Assembly: GCA_028688235.1 (NCBI GenBank)
Contig: JAQTYP010000252.1
Span: 1-5,700 of the forward strand
Source of the DNA: Methylomonas sp.
GTDB taxonomy: Bacteria; Pseudomonadota; Gammaproteobacteria; Methylococcales; Methylomonadaceae
Reading direction: 5' to 3'
Length of the DNA: 5,700 nucleotides
Both the position numbers and the translations under genes were made by a program. The notes under the pieces are model-generated. The model had not been told where the DNA came from. It worked only from the letters and a program-made list of their open reading frames with translations, and searched no databases. This document shows, piece after piece, positions 1 to 5,582 of this stretch (its first letter is position 1; every line of letters starts with the position of its first letter).

Positions 1-700
1 AGACCATTTCGATTATTGCCACTATACCGACCTAATACACGAAGAAGTGCGCTCATGGAGTTATATGAAATTCCCTTACCTGACCTCTATTGGCAAGGCG
101 GGCGGTTGGTATCGGGTAGGTCCCTTAGCCCGGGTCAATAACTGCGATTTCATCGACACACCGCTCGCGGAAGCGGCTCGGGTCGAATTCAAACAACATT
201 CAGGCGAAGCGATGGTACACAGCACCTTGGCTTTCCATTGGGCACGCCTGATCGAGACATTACACTGCGCCGAAAGCATCAAGACTTTGCTGCACGATCC
301 GGACATCATGAGCAACGATCTGACGGCCAAGGGCGAAAAGCGTTACGAAGGCATAGGCGTCATCGAAGCGCCGCGCGGCACATTGTTCCACCATTACCAA
401 ATCGACGACAACGACATCGTCACCAAAGCCAATTTGATCGTATCGACCACCAGCAACAATATGGGTATGAACGAGTCGGTCCGGCAAGTGGCGGCCCAAT
501 ATTTGTCCGGCAAGGAATTGAGCGAACCCTTGTTGAACAATCTCGAGGTAGCAATCAGGGCCTACGACCCCTGCTTGTCGTGTGCCACCCATGCTATCGG
601 CAAGATGCCGCTGCAACTGGAATTGCTTAACGCCGCTGGGCAGTTGATAGACAAACTGATTCGCTATGGTGACGGAACCTTCGAACGCGGTCAGCCATGA
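1..700 (+). CDS. hoxH: NAD-linked [NiFe]-hydrogenase large subunit HoxH, C-terminal half (5' end outside window)
   Basis: Catalytic subunit of the cytoplasmic bidirectional hydrogenase, which couples H2 oxidation/evolution to NAD(H) and holds the Ni-Fe(CN)2CO site. The reading frame is open from base 2, so the start and the N-terminal CxxC pair lie upstream; 232 residues are visible. The block reading RVGPLARVNNCDFIDTPL (near 113-166) is typical of HoxH. The C-terminal motif DPCLSCATH (566-592) supplies two nickel-site cysteines (codons 572-574 and 581-583) and ends in the His after which HoxW-type proteases cut. Thirty-five residues follow that His and should be removed on maturation. The stop codon overlaps the hoxW start (ATGA, 697-700), so the two genes are probably translationally coupled at the end of a hox operon whose other subunits (hoxF, U, Y) would be expected upstream. 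Methionines inside the visible part are not the real start. Assignment to the Hox class rather than another [NiFe] group rests on these motifs plus the HoxW neighbour. Confidence 0.95.
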   Translation, partial: DHFDYCHYTDLIHEEVRSWSYMKFPYLTSIGKAGGWYRVGPLARVNNCDFIDTPLAEAARVEFKQHSGEAMVHSTLAFHWARLIETLHCAESIKTLLHDPDIMSNDLTAKGEKRYEGIGVIEAPRGTLFHHYQIDDNDIVTKANLIVSTTSNNMGMNESVRQVAAQYLSGKELSEPLLNNLEVAIRAYDPCLSCATHAIGKMPLQLELLNAAGQLIDKLIRYGDGTFERGQP

Positions 701-1182
701 TCAAACCCATCCTGGTATTCGGTTACGGCAATCTGAGCCGTGGCGACGATGCCGTCGGTCCGCTGCTGCTGGAATATCTGGAACGGCGGGCCGATCTGGC
801 CTCGACAGAACTGCAAACCGACTTTCAATTGCAAATCGAGCACGCATTAGACCTGCAGGGGCGCGAACTGGTGATATTCGTCGATGCATCGGTCGCAATT
901 ACCTCGGCCTTTAGCTTCAATCGCCTCCAAGCCCGGCGCGATAATAGTTATACGACTCATGCCATGAGTCCTTGGGCCTTGTTGCAAGTTTTCGAAACGG
1001 TCATAGGCCACATGCCGCCGCCCAGTTTTTTACTCAGCATCAAAACCGAAGCATTCGAACTCGGAACATCGCCGAGCGAGGTCGCAACGGAAAATTTAAA
1101 TCAGGCTTGTGGGTTTATCGAACACTTACTGTCGCAACCGGTTGCGGCGACGCTTGCCGAATACCCCCTGCCGTTGCCATGA
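697..1182 (+). CDS. hoxW: Hydrogenase maturation endopeptidase HoxW
   Basis: Nickel-dependent endopeptidase of the HybD/HycI/HoxW family (peptidase M52). It acts in the cytoplasm on nickel-loaded HoxH and clips the C-terminal extension so the active site can close. The 161 residues match the usual family length. The N-terminal motif GYGNLSRGDDAVGP (residues 9-22) is the family signature. By analogy with the HybD ligands Glu16, Asp62 and His93, the nickel-recognising residues here should be Asp18, Asp63 (in IFVDAS, 60-65) and His88 (in THAMSP, 87-92). The later segment with PPPSFLLSIKTEAFELG also resembles HoxW-type members. It starts inside the hoxH stop codon (ATGA overlap) with no strong Shine-Dalgarno sequence, which fits translational coupling to its own substrate. 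A strong terminator follows 41 bp after the stop. The HoxW assignment over other hydrogenase proteases rests mainly on the adjacent hoxH. Confidence 0.93.
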   Translation: MIKPILVFGYGNLSRGDDAVGPLLLEYLERRADLASTELQTDFQLQIEHALDLQGRELVIFVDASVAITSAFSFNRLQARRDNSYTTHAMSPWALLQVFETVIGHMPPPSFLLSIKTEAFELGTSPSEVATENLNQACGFIEHLLSQPVAATLAEYPLPLP

Positions 1183-1223
1183 AGATAAACATTAGGTCGG
1201 AACGTCTGATTGCTTTTTAGATT

Positions 1224-1256
1224 GGTCGGCATGGGTTATCCATGCCGACCTTTTAT
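1224..1256 (+). terminator. Rho-independent terminator of the hox operon
   Basis: A perfect 11-bp stem, GGTCGGCATGG (1224-1234) with CCATGCCGACC (1240-1250), closes a five-base loop and is followed directly by TTTTAT (1251-1256). It lies 41 bp after the hoxW stop and ends the hox transcript. On the minus strand the same hairpin lies 24 bp past the sodB stop but is followed by AATCT, so any termination of sodB there would be weaker; AAAA at 1257-1260 precedes it on that strand. Confidence 0.88.
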
Positions 1257-1273
1257 AAAATCACGTCAATTCG

Positions 1274-1855
1274 TTAAGCTTCGTAATTGGCGCTGGCAAA
1301 CTCCCAGTTAACCAAAGCCCAAAACGCTTCCAAATATTTTGGACGCACATTGCGGTAATCGATGTAGTAAGCATGCTCCCACACGTCGCAAGTCAAAATC
1401 GGCGTTTGCCCGGCAGTCAAAGGGCAACCGGCATTGCTGGTACTGACCAGTTCCAACGTACCGTTGGCGTTTTTCACCAGCCAGGCCCAACCGGAACCGA
1501 AGGTAGTTACGGCACATTTGGTGAACTCTTCCTTGAACTGCTCGAAAGAACCGAAAGTCCGGTCTATGGCATTGGCCAAACCGCCGGTTGGAGCGCCACC
1601 GCCGTTGGGAGACAGACAGTTCCAATAGAAAGTATGATTCCAGACTTGAGCCGCATTATTGAAAATGCCGCCGGAGGATTTTTTGACGATGTCTTCCAAA
1701 GACATGCCTTCGAACTCAGTGCCAGGAACCAGATTATTCAGATTGGTCACATAAGTCTGATGATGTTTGCCGTAGTGATACTCAATGGTTTCGGGGGAAA
1801 TATGCGGAGCCAATGCGTCGTTAGCGTACGGTAATGCAGGTAATTCAAAAGCCAT
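1274..1855 (-). CDS. sodB: Iron superoxide dismutase SodB
   Basis: Cytoplasmic Fe-type superoxide dismutase, converting superoxide to O2 and H2O2. The 193 residues equal the usual SodB length. The N-terminal alpha-hairpin domain (about 1-85) opens with FELPALPYANDALAPHIS, and the C-terminal alpha/beta domain follows. The four metal ligands are visible: His27 (EYHYGKHH), His74 (VWNHTFYW), Asp157 and His161 (DVWEHAYYIDY). Gln70 in the first domain (NNAAQVWNH), together with Gly rather than Gln in NAGCP (141-145), is the Fe-type arrangement; Mn enzymes carry the outer-sphere Gln in the second position. The start is well supported by AGGAG seven bases before the ATG (minus strand, bases 1863-1867). 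It is transcribed alone, divergent from the CYTH gene and convergent with the hox operon. Its promoter probably lies in 1926-1956. No transfer signs or missing residues. Confidence 0.97.
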   Translation of the reverse strand: MAFELPALPYANDALAPHISPETIEYHYGKHHQTYVTNLNNLVPGTEFEGMSLEDIVKKSSGGIFNNAAQVWNHTFYWNCLSPNGGGAPTGGLANAIDRTFGSFEQFKEEFTKCAVTTFGSGWAWLVKNANGTLELVSTSNAGCPLTAGQTPILTCDVWEHAYYIDYRNVRPKYLEAFWALVNWEFASANYEA

Positions 1856-1924
1856 CTTTATTCTCCTGATTGAATGAACAGCAACAATAGCGTTCGAGCC
1901 AAGGCCCTGGCGCTAATAACCCAG

Positions 1925-1956
1925 TATTATAATAAAGAATTCCAGCAAATCACCAA
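1925..1956 (-). promoter_or_regulatory. Divergent promoter region with a palindromic -10 box (sodB, possibly also the CYTH gene)
   Basis: TATTATAATA (1925-1934) is its own reverse complement, so it gives a perfect TATAAT on the minus strand (1926-1931) and another on the plus strand (1928-1933). On the minus strand a possible -35 box TTGGTG (1951-1956) is separated by 19 bases, longer than ideal; this would leave sodB a leader of roughly 60-65 nt. On the plus strand no good -35 is seen at the right distance (CCCTGG at 1905-1910), so use toward the CYTH gene is less sure. Seen by eye only; no start site is known. Confidence 0.45.
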
Positions 1957-1976
1957 TCTTTACGGGGAATAATCCT

Positions 1977-2456
1977 ATGGCACTCGAAGTCGAACATAAG
2001 TTTCTATTAGCCAACGACAATTGGCGCGATCATATTGACCATTCCGTTCATTACAAGCAGGGTTATCTCAGCAGCAGCCCTCTTAGCTCGGTGAGGGTAA
2101 GGATATCCGACAGCCACGCCTGGCTGAATATCAAGAGCGCCACGATAGGAACTCATAGGCAGGAATTCGAATACGAAATTCCGTTACAAGACGCCAATAC
2201 AATCTTAGACGATCTTTGCCACAAACCCTTGGTCGAAAAAATGCGCCATTTCGTCCATCACGAAGGCCACATTTGGGAAATCGATGAATTCATGGGCGAT
2301 AATGCCGGTCTGGTCGTGGCCGAAGTGGAGTTGTCGCAAATTGGTGAATCTTTTGCAAGACCGACATGGATAGGCATCGAAGTCACAGACGATTTGCGCT
2401 ACTACAACAATAACCTGAGCCAAAATCCTTATAAAAATTGGAATAAAGAACAATAA
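1977..2456 (+). CDS. CYTH-domain inorganic triphosphatase-like protein
   Basis: Single-domain member of the CYTH/triphosphate tunnel metalloenzyme superfamily, whose small bacterial members hydrolyse tripolyphosphate or similar substrates with a divalent metal. The hallmark ExExK is present as EVEHKFLL (residues 4-11: Glu4, Glu6, Lys8). Further tunnel residues expected from the fold follow in order: Arg40 and Arg42 (SVRVRI), Lys53 (LNIKSA), Glu63, Glu65 and Glu67 (QEFEYEIP), Lys88 and Arg90 (EKMRHF), Asp103 in WEIDEF, and Glu116 and Glu118 (AEVEL). The C-terminal PTWIGIEVTDDLRYYNNNL is typical of the bacterial branch. The length, 159 residues, fits stand-alone enzymes; there is no CHAD domain. 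GGGGA eight bases before the ATG supports the start. It is cytoplasmic, divergent from sodB and probably co-transcribed with the TPR gene 30 bp downstream. The exact substrate (PPPi, ThTP or a nucleotide) cannot be read from sequence, and adenylate cyclase activity is less likely at this size. Confidence 0.88.
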   Translation: MALEVEHKFLLANDNWRDHIDHSVHYKQGYLSSSPLSSVRVRISDSHAWLNIKSATIGTHRQEFEYEIPLQDANTILDDLCHKPLVEKMRHFVHHEGHIWEIDEFMGDNAGLVVAEVELSQIGESFARPTWIGIEVTDDLRYYNNNLSQNPYKNWNKEQ

Positions 2457-2486
2457 TTTAAACCCTATATTGAAATATGATCGGCA

Positions 2487-3200
2487 ATGATCTATATTTT
2501 CTGTATGAATAAAGCCACTCTTGTTGTTTTTCTGATACTTTTTATGAAGCCGCTACTGGCGTCGGAGCTGAATTCGGCTATCGACAGCCTGGAAAGCGAC
2601 TGGGCGTCGGCGTACTATCAAGCCGACGAAACCCGACAAAAACAGACTTACCCGCTATTACTGGAAAAAGCCGCGAAATTGGCCACTCGCTTTCCAACGG
2701 CGGCCGAGCCCAAAATCTGGCTCGCCACCATCATGGCGACCAATGCAGCATTCGAATCCTCACTCGAGGCACTAACCACCCTGGAAAAAGCCAAAAATCT
2801 ACTGGAAGAGGCCATACGTATCGCTCCTCGCGCACTGGATGGCTCGGCCTATGTCACATTGGGTAGCCTGTATTACATGCTGCCCGGCTGGCCGGTTTCA
2901 TTCGGCGATGACGACATAGCGGAGCACTTGCTAAAAACCAGCCTAACGATTAATCCGAACGGCATCGATGCCAATTACTTTTATGCCGACTTCCTGCTTC
3001 GCCAAGATCGGCTAGCGGAAGCGGAAGCCTATTTTCGAAAAGCGGTACATTCCCCGGTCAGAAAACAGCAGATTTTTGCAGACACACAATTACAAAACGA
3101 AGCAAAACTGGCACTGGCCCACGCGCAACAACGCAAAGCCAATACCGGCAAAAACAAATTCCAGGCTTTGTTTACTACCGCGTCACTTCGAACCGATTAA
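2487..3200 (+). CDS. Secreted tetratricopeptide-repeat protein of unknown function
   Basis: Not a gene I can name. The N-terminus has a hydrophobic stretch (about residues 10-20, LVVFLILF) ending in KPLLASE, a plausible signal peptide with cleavage after Ala25, so the protein is probably periplasmic. There is no lipobox Cys. The rest is helical with TPR character: residues about 93-118 (ALTTLEKAKNLLEEAIRIAP), 122-157 (YVTLGSLYYMLPGWPVSFGDDD and onward to INP), and 160-186 (IDANYFYADFLLRQDRLAEA). The block with LPGWPVSFGDDD and ANYFYADFLL resembles a family of small exported TPR proteins of beta/gamma-proteobacteria, recalled from family knowledge. The start is uncertain: ATG at 2487 has no clear ribosome site, and ATG at 2505 (MNKATLVV) gives a more normal signal peptide with a charged n-region. 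It follows the CYTH gene by 30 bp in the same direction and ends two bases from mepA. Confidence 0.8.
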   Translation: MIYIFCMNKATLVVFLILFMKPLLASELNSAIDSLESDWASAYYQADETRQKQTYPLLLEKAAKLATRFPTAAEPKIWLATIMATNAAFESSLEALTTLEKAKNLLEEAIRIAPRALDGSAYVTLGSLYYMLPGWPVSFGDDDIAEHLLKTSLTINPNGIDANYFYADFLLRQDRLAEAEAYFRKAVHSPVRKQQIFADTQLQNEAKLALAHAQQRKANTGKNKFQALFTTASLRTD

Positions 3201-3202
3201 CT

Positions 3203-4081
3203 CTATTGCTGCGCAAGCGCTTCGCCATTGATAATTTGTTCGCACAAGGCCGGCAATGCGGGCTGCGGCGACTGCGTTTTTCTTCCGGGCAATTGAGCCT
3301 CCTTCGAAAACCACCAGGCCAAACTCGCACCACACCCTAAGCCCTCAGGCAGAGGCTCCTGGTTATTGCAGTGAGAATTACCATCCGGACATTTCAAACG
3401 CACATGAAAATGATCATCATGCTTCCACCATGGGCGAATTTTGCGCAACCAGGCCGCAGACAGATCAGCATTGCGTTCGCATAACTCCCTCTTAATCCCC
3501 GGATTGACAAATACCCTATCGACTTCAGGCTGTGACGCCGCCATCTGTAGAATTTTTGCATCAGCATCGGTCCACTGCTCATGGTCTATTTTGCCCGAAT
3601 CGGCTTTTATCATGGAAGGCGCCCGCCACACCTCTCTTTCATGCTCCGTCAGCAGACGATTGTTCGACTGACTTAACGTCAAAAACCAGATATCGACATC
3701 CAAACCGGTTTGATGACTTCGATGACCGCTGGGCGTAGGCCCTCCGCGCGGCTGCCCCAGGTCGCCGACTAACAACGAACCCAGCCCTTCATCAGCCACA
3801 AATTCACCCATGTGCCGCACAAAACGAATCAGATCGGCGTGCCCATAATAGCGATGCCGCGACACCCGCATGACCTGATAACCAATTCCAGACAAAGGCA
3901 AGGCAACGGCACCACCGATACAGCCCGCCGCATACCCACCAATACTCTGTCCGGCCAGAGTTTTCGTCGGCGTAACGACCGCTGCCCACTCAGCAGCCGA
4001 GTCTCCGGCAAACCCCCGACCCGCAAACAAAAAAGCCGCAACGCAAAACGCCAAAAGACGTCTGTTATGTATCCAAATCAT
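3203..4081 (-). CDS. mepA: Penicillin-insensitive murein endopeptidase MepA
   Basis: Periplasmic zinc peptidase of the LAS/M74 family that cuts D-Ala-meso-DAP crosslinks in peptidoglycan and is not blocked by beta-lactams. The 292 residues are near the usual length. A signal peptide is visible (N-R-R at 6-8, hydrophobic 9-20, cleavage likely after GFA at 23-25). The zinc and catalytic motifs are intact: SGHRSHQTGLDVDIW (118-132) with His123 and Asp130, spaced seven residues apart as in the E. coli enzyme (His113/Asp120), and DDHFHVRLKCP (222-232) with His226 matching the third zinc ligand. Cysteines at 54, 201, 231, 238, 250 and 279 could form the disulfides known in the family. The start is the first ATG after an in-frame stop. 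Its ribosome site is weak (only GGG nearby), so expression may be low. It stands alone, convergent with the TPR gene and divergent from mtgA. Confidence 0.94.
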   Translation of the reverse strand: MIWIHNRRLLAFCVAAFLFAGRGFAGDSAAEWAAVVTPTKTLAGQSIGGYAAGCIGGAVALPLSGIGYQVMRVSRHRYYGHADLIRFVRHMGEFVADEGLGSLLVGDLGQPRGGPTPSGHRSHQTGLDVDIWFLTLSQSNNRLLTEHEREVWRAPSMIKADSGKIDHEQWTDADAKILQMAASQPEVDRVFVNPGIKRELCERNADLSAAWLRKIRPWWKHDDHFHVRLKCPDGNSHCNNQEPLPEGLGCGASLAWWFSKEAQLPGRKTQSPQPALPALCEQIINGEALAQQ

Positions 4082-4269
4082 ACAAACCCAATCTCAAAAT
4101 CATCGCATCGAGTGACGATCATACAACACGGAACTCGCCACAATAAAATATTGATTCCATCACGCCTGGGAAACACAACCTTGGAAGCCACGCCCCAATT
4201 GATCGAAGAATGAATTTGGACGGCGACTAGCCGCGGAGAACGAATTTGACTGGGAACGAACCATCCCTG

Positions 4270-4310
4270 CCGAATAGCAGCAATTTCCCTATGCCGCTAT
4301 TCGGTTTTAT
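4270..4310 (+). terminator. Terminator-like hairpin with no obvious upstream gene
   Basis: CCGAATAGC (4270-4278) pairs with GCTATTCGG (4296-4304), giving nine bp. One A-C mismatch is followed by three more pairs (GCA/TGC) and a nine-base loop. TTTTATT follows at once (4305-4311), which is the rho-independent pattern on the plus strand. On the minus strand the tail is GCAGGG, so it does not terminate mepA or anything leftward. No plus-strand gene is seen upstream, since mepA runs the other way. Confidence 0.5.
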
Positions 4311-4520
4311 TCCTTGGCATCTAAATTTCCATGTTCACGGGGGAGAGAACCAAAAATCCCTGACACCTGCAAATAATATTGCCAAAATCGTGCCAACAAC
4401 AATTATCCAGTAAATACAATAATTTATAAAAATACCAGCCATCCACAACTCGAAACTATGTTATTTAGCCTGTCAGTTGAGCGATATCACACACCTTAAT
4501 CTACGCATTTCGCCAGCGAA

Positions 4521-4547
4521 AAACCAATAATGCTCGAGCATCGGTTT
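4521..4547. repeat. Inverted repeat with 12-bp perfect palindrome
   Basis: ATGCTCGAGCAT (4530-4541) is a perfect palindrome. It is flanked by AAACC (4521-4525) and GGTTT (4543-4547), which also pair, leaving four unpaired bases on one side and one on the other. It could be an operator for a dimeric regulator. Read on the minus strand it could be a weak terminator, because the stem ends in GGTTTTT. Function is unknown. Confidence 0.5.
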
Positions 4548-4570
4548 AGCCTAAAAACTGCAACCGACCA

Positions 4571-4595
4571 ACGAAAAGCACGAAATACACGAAGC
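4571..4595. repeat. Short 9-bp tandem repeat
   Basis: Units ACGAAAAGC (4571-4579), ACGAAATAC (4580-4588) and partial ACGAAGC (4589-4595) run in tandem. Similar ACGAAA-type short repeats occur between genes in many proteobacteria. Function is unknown; it may be decayed repeat debris. Confidence 0.55.
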
Positions 4596-4631
4596 AAACC
4601 GGCTTGTCATTCTGATTTTCCATTCACCGTT

Positions 4632-4661
4632 TTGACAGTCCCCCAACATTGGCAACTATTT
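4632..4661 (+). promoter_or_regulatory. Possible sigma-70 promoter for mtgA
   Basis: TTGACA (4632-4637) is a perfect -35 box on the mtgA strand. The hexamers 17-18 bases downstream (ACTATT at 4655, CTATTT at 4656) match the -10 consensus poorly. If it is used, the mtgA leader would be about 155 nt and would contain the inverted repeats at 4676-4758. A rival -10-like GATAAT (4747-4752) has no good -35. Confidence 0.25.
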
Positions 4662-4675
4662 GAAAACTTGGTGAT

Positions 4676-4689
4676 TTTTGTGAACAAAA
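4676..4689. repeat. Operator-like inverted repeat upstream of mtgA
   Basis: TTTTGT (4676-4681) and ACAAAA (4684-4689) form six-base arms around GA. The size and position suit a regulator binding site, but the arms are A/T-rich and could occur by chance. It does not fit the CRP consensus, which needs TGTGA paired with TCACA. Confidence 0.3.
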
Positions 4690-4711
4690 CGATTTCTCAA
4701 GCTTAAGCGTA

Positions 4712-4758
4712 CCGCGGAACCCTGTTCCATCGCGGGTAGAATCAAGGATAATAATCCT
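4712..4758 (+). promoter_or_regulatory. Two small hairpins in the putative mtgA leader
   Basis: The first hairpin pairs CCGC (4712-4715) with GCGG (4732-4735) and GGAAC (4716-4720) with GTTCC (4724-4728), with a three-base loop and a three-base bulge. The second pairs AGGAT (4745-4749) with ATCCT (4754-4758) around AATA. Neither has a U-tract, so they are not terminators. They could fold in the mtgA leader RNA or be chance structures. Confidence 0.3.
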
Positions 4759-4824
4759 GTCCAATGAGCCCAATCGTCAGATGGAATTGCCAGACTTGTC
4801 ACCTAATCACAGCCCATCGTCAGC

Positions 4825-5544
4825 ATGACCGCTTTATCTAAACGCATCAAACGCATCCTGACAGCCCTTACGCTAACGTTGTTCACAGGCTCGATTGCGC
4901 TTGTAGGCTTATTAGGCTTCGCGCCCGCCAACACCTCGGCATTTATGCTGCATGAACACATAAACGACTTGATCGCGGGTAAGAGCTTACATTCGATAGA
5001 CCACCGCTGGATTACTCGCTCACGTATTTCGAAACAGGCTTTCGCCGCCGTGATCGCCGCAGAAGATCAGCGTTTTTTTCAACACCACGGATTTGATTTC
5101 GACGCGATTTACCAAGCCTACAACAACAATTTAAAAGGTGAAAAGCTACGTGGGGCGAGTACCATTAGCCAGCAAGTGGCAAAAAACCTATTCCTGAGCC
5201 CCGCCAGAAACTTCGGGCGCAAGGCACTGGAAGCCTGGTTCACGTTGCTGATAGAGCTTTTCTGGAGCAAAACCAGAATACTGGAAATGTATTTAAATAT
5301 TTGCGAATTCGGCGACCATTTATACGGCATCGAGGCCGCGAGCCGCCACTATTTCGGCGTATCGGCCCAACGGCTATCGGCCGAGCAGGCCGCGCTCTTG
5401 GCTGCAACCCTACCCAACCCTAAAGCGCTAAAAGCGGACCAACCCAGTCAATATCTACTGCGGAGACAACGCTGGATCTTGCGTCAAATGCGCAATTTAA
5501 GGACGCAAGCCCAAATCACGCCCGAAATTTCGACAGATGAATAG
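4825..5544 (+). CDS. mtgA: Monofunctional biosynthetic peptidoglycan transglycosylase MtgA
   Basis: GT51 glycosyltransferase anchored in the inner membrane that polymerises lipid II into glycan strands, without a transpeptidase domain. The 239 residues fit the monofunctional form. A basic N-terminus (KRIKR, 6-10) precedes one membrane segment (about 13-33), putting the enzyme in the periplasm. The GT51 motifs are in order: AVIAAEDQRFFQHHGFD (75-91) with catalytic Glu80; RGASTISQQVAKNLFL (109-124); RKALEAWFTLLIE (132-144) with the second Glu at 136; and KTRILEMYLNICEFGDHLYG (149-168). The Glu80-Glu136 spacing of 56 equals that of the S. aureus enzyme (Glu100/Glu156). ATG at 4825 is the only start after the in-frame stop at 4804-4806; there is no strong Shine-Dalgarno sequence. 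It stands alone, divergent from mepA and convergent with the partial gene at the right edge. Confidence 0.95.
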   Translation: MTALSKRIKRILTALTLTLFTGSIALVGLLGFAPANTSAFMLHEHINDLIAGKSLHSIDHRWITRSRISKQAFAAVIAAEDQRFFQHHGFDFDAIYQAYNNNLKGEKLRGASTISQQVAKNLFLSPARNFGRKALEAWFTLLIELFWSKTRILEMYLNICEFGDHLYGIEAASRHYFGVSAQRLSAEQAALLAATLPNPKALKADQPSQYLLRRQRWILRQMRNLRTQAQITPEISTDE

Positions 5545-5582
5545 CCCCATCCAAGTCCGGGGCGACATAAAATCGACTGCCG

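Larger units (their letters stand above)
4082..4824. other. 743-bp region without a convincing gene between mepA and mtgA
   Basis: No reading frame here looks like a complete protein, and I see no tRNA, rRNA or known riboswitch. From left to right it holds: a weak TATGAT (4118-4123, minus) that could serve mepA; a 24-codon plus-strand open stretch (4203-4277) with protein-like content but no good start; a plus-strand terminator-like hairpin (4270-4310); an AT-rich stretch (4411-4433); a 12-bp perfect palindrome inside a longer inverted repeat (4521-4547); a 9-bp tandem repeat (4571-4595); a TTGACA (4632-4637); and three small inverted repeats (4676-4758) ahead of mtgA. Both mepA and mtgA must take their promoters from this region. 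The length is large for a simple divergent promoter, so an unannotated small RNA or the decayed remains of a gene or mobile element are possible. Confidence 0.6.

Noticed and set aside
76..616. Open frames opposite hoxH (76-330 and 260-616, minus) and in another plus frame (238-630)
   Set aside because: They lie inside clear HoxH coding sequence, show no recognisable domain, and are rich in Arg/His/Cys as expected of antisense shadows.
1373..1834. 153-codon open frame opposite sodB
   Set aside because: It is fully antisense to a highly conserved SodB sequence and has no family-like motifs.
3812..4213. 133-codon plus-strand open frame over the mepA start and the intergenic region
   Set aside because: Most of it is antisense to mepA, and its composition (many Arg, Thr, Pro) is that of a shadow frame. 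Only its last few codons are of interest and are treated with the orphan terminator.
4339..4352. GGGGGAGAGAACC resembling the opening of a glycine riboswitch
   Set aside because: The remaining conserved parts of that riboswitch are absent downstream, and no glycine-related gene is near.
4650..4664. TGGCAACTATTTGAA as a sigma-54 promoter
   Set aside because: The spacing between the GG and GC elements is off by one, and the GC of the -12 element is missing.
4676..4689. TTTTGTGAACAAAA as a CRP/Vfr site
   Set aside because: The second half does not match TCACA at the required spacing. It is kept only as an unassigned inverted repeat.
5544..5563. GCCCC/GGGGC hairpin after mtgA as a terminator
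   Set aside because: The stem is only five bp with a ten-base loop, and there is no T-tract on either strand.
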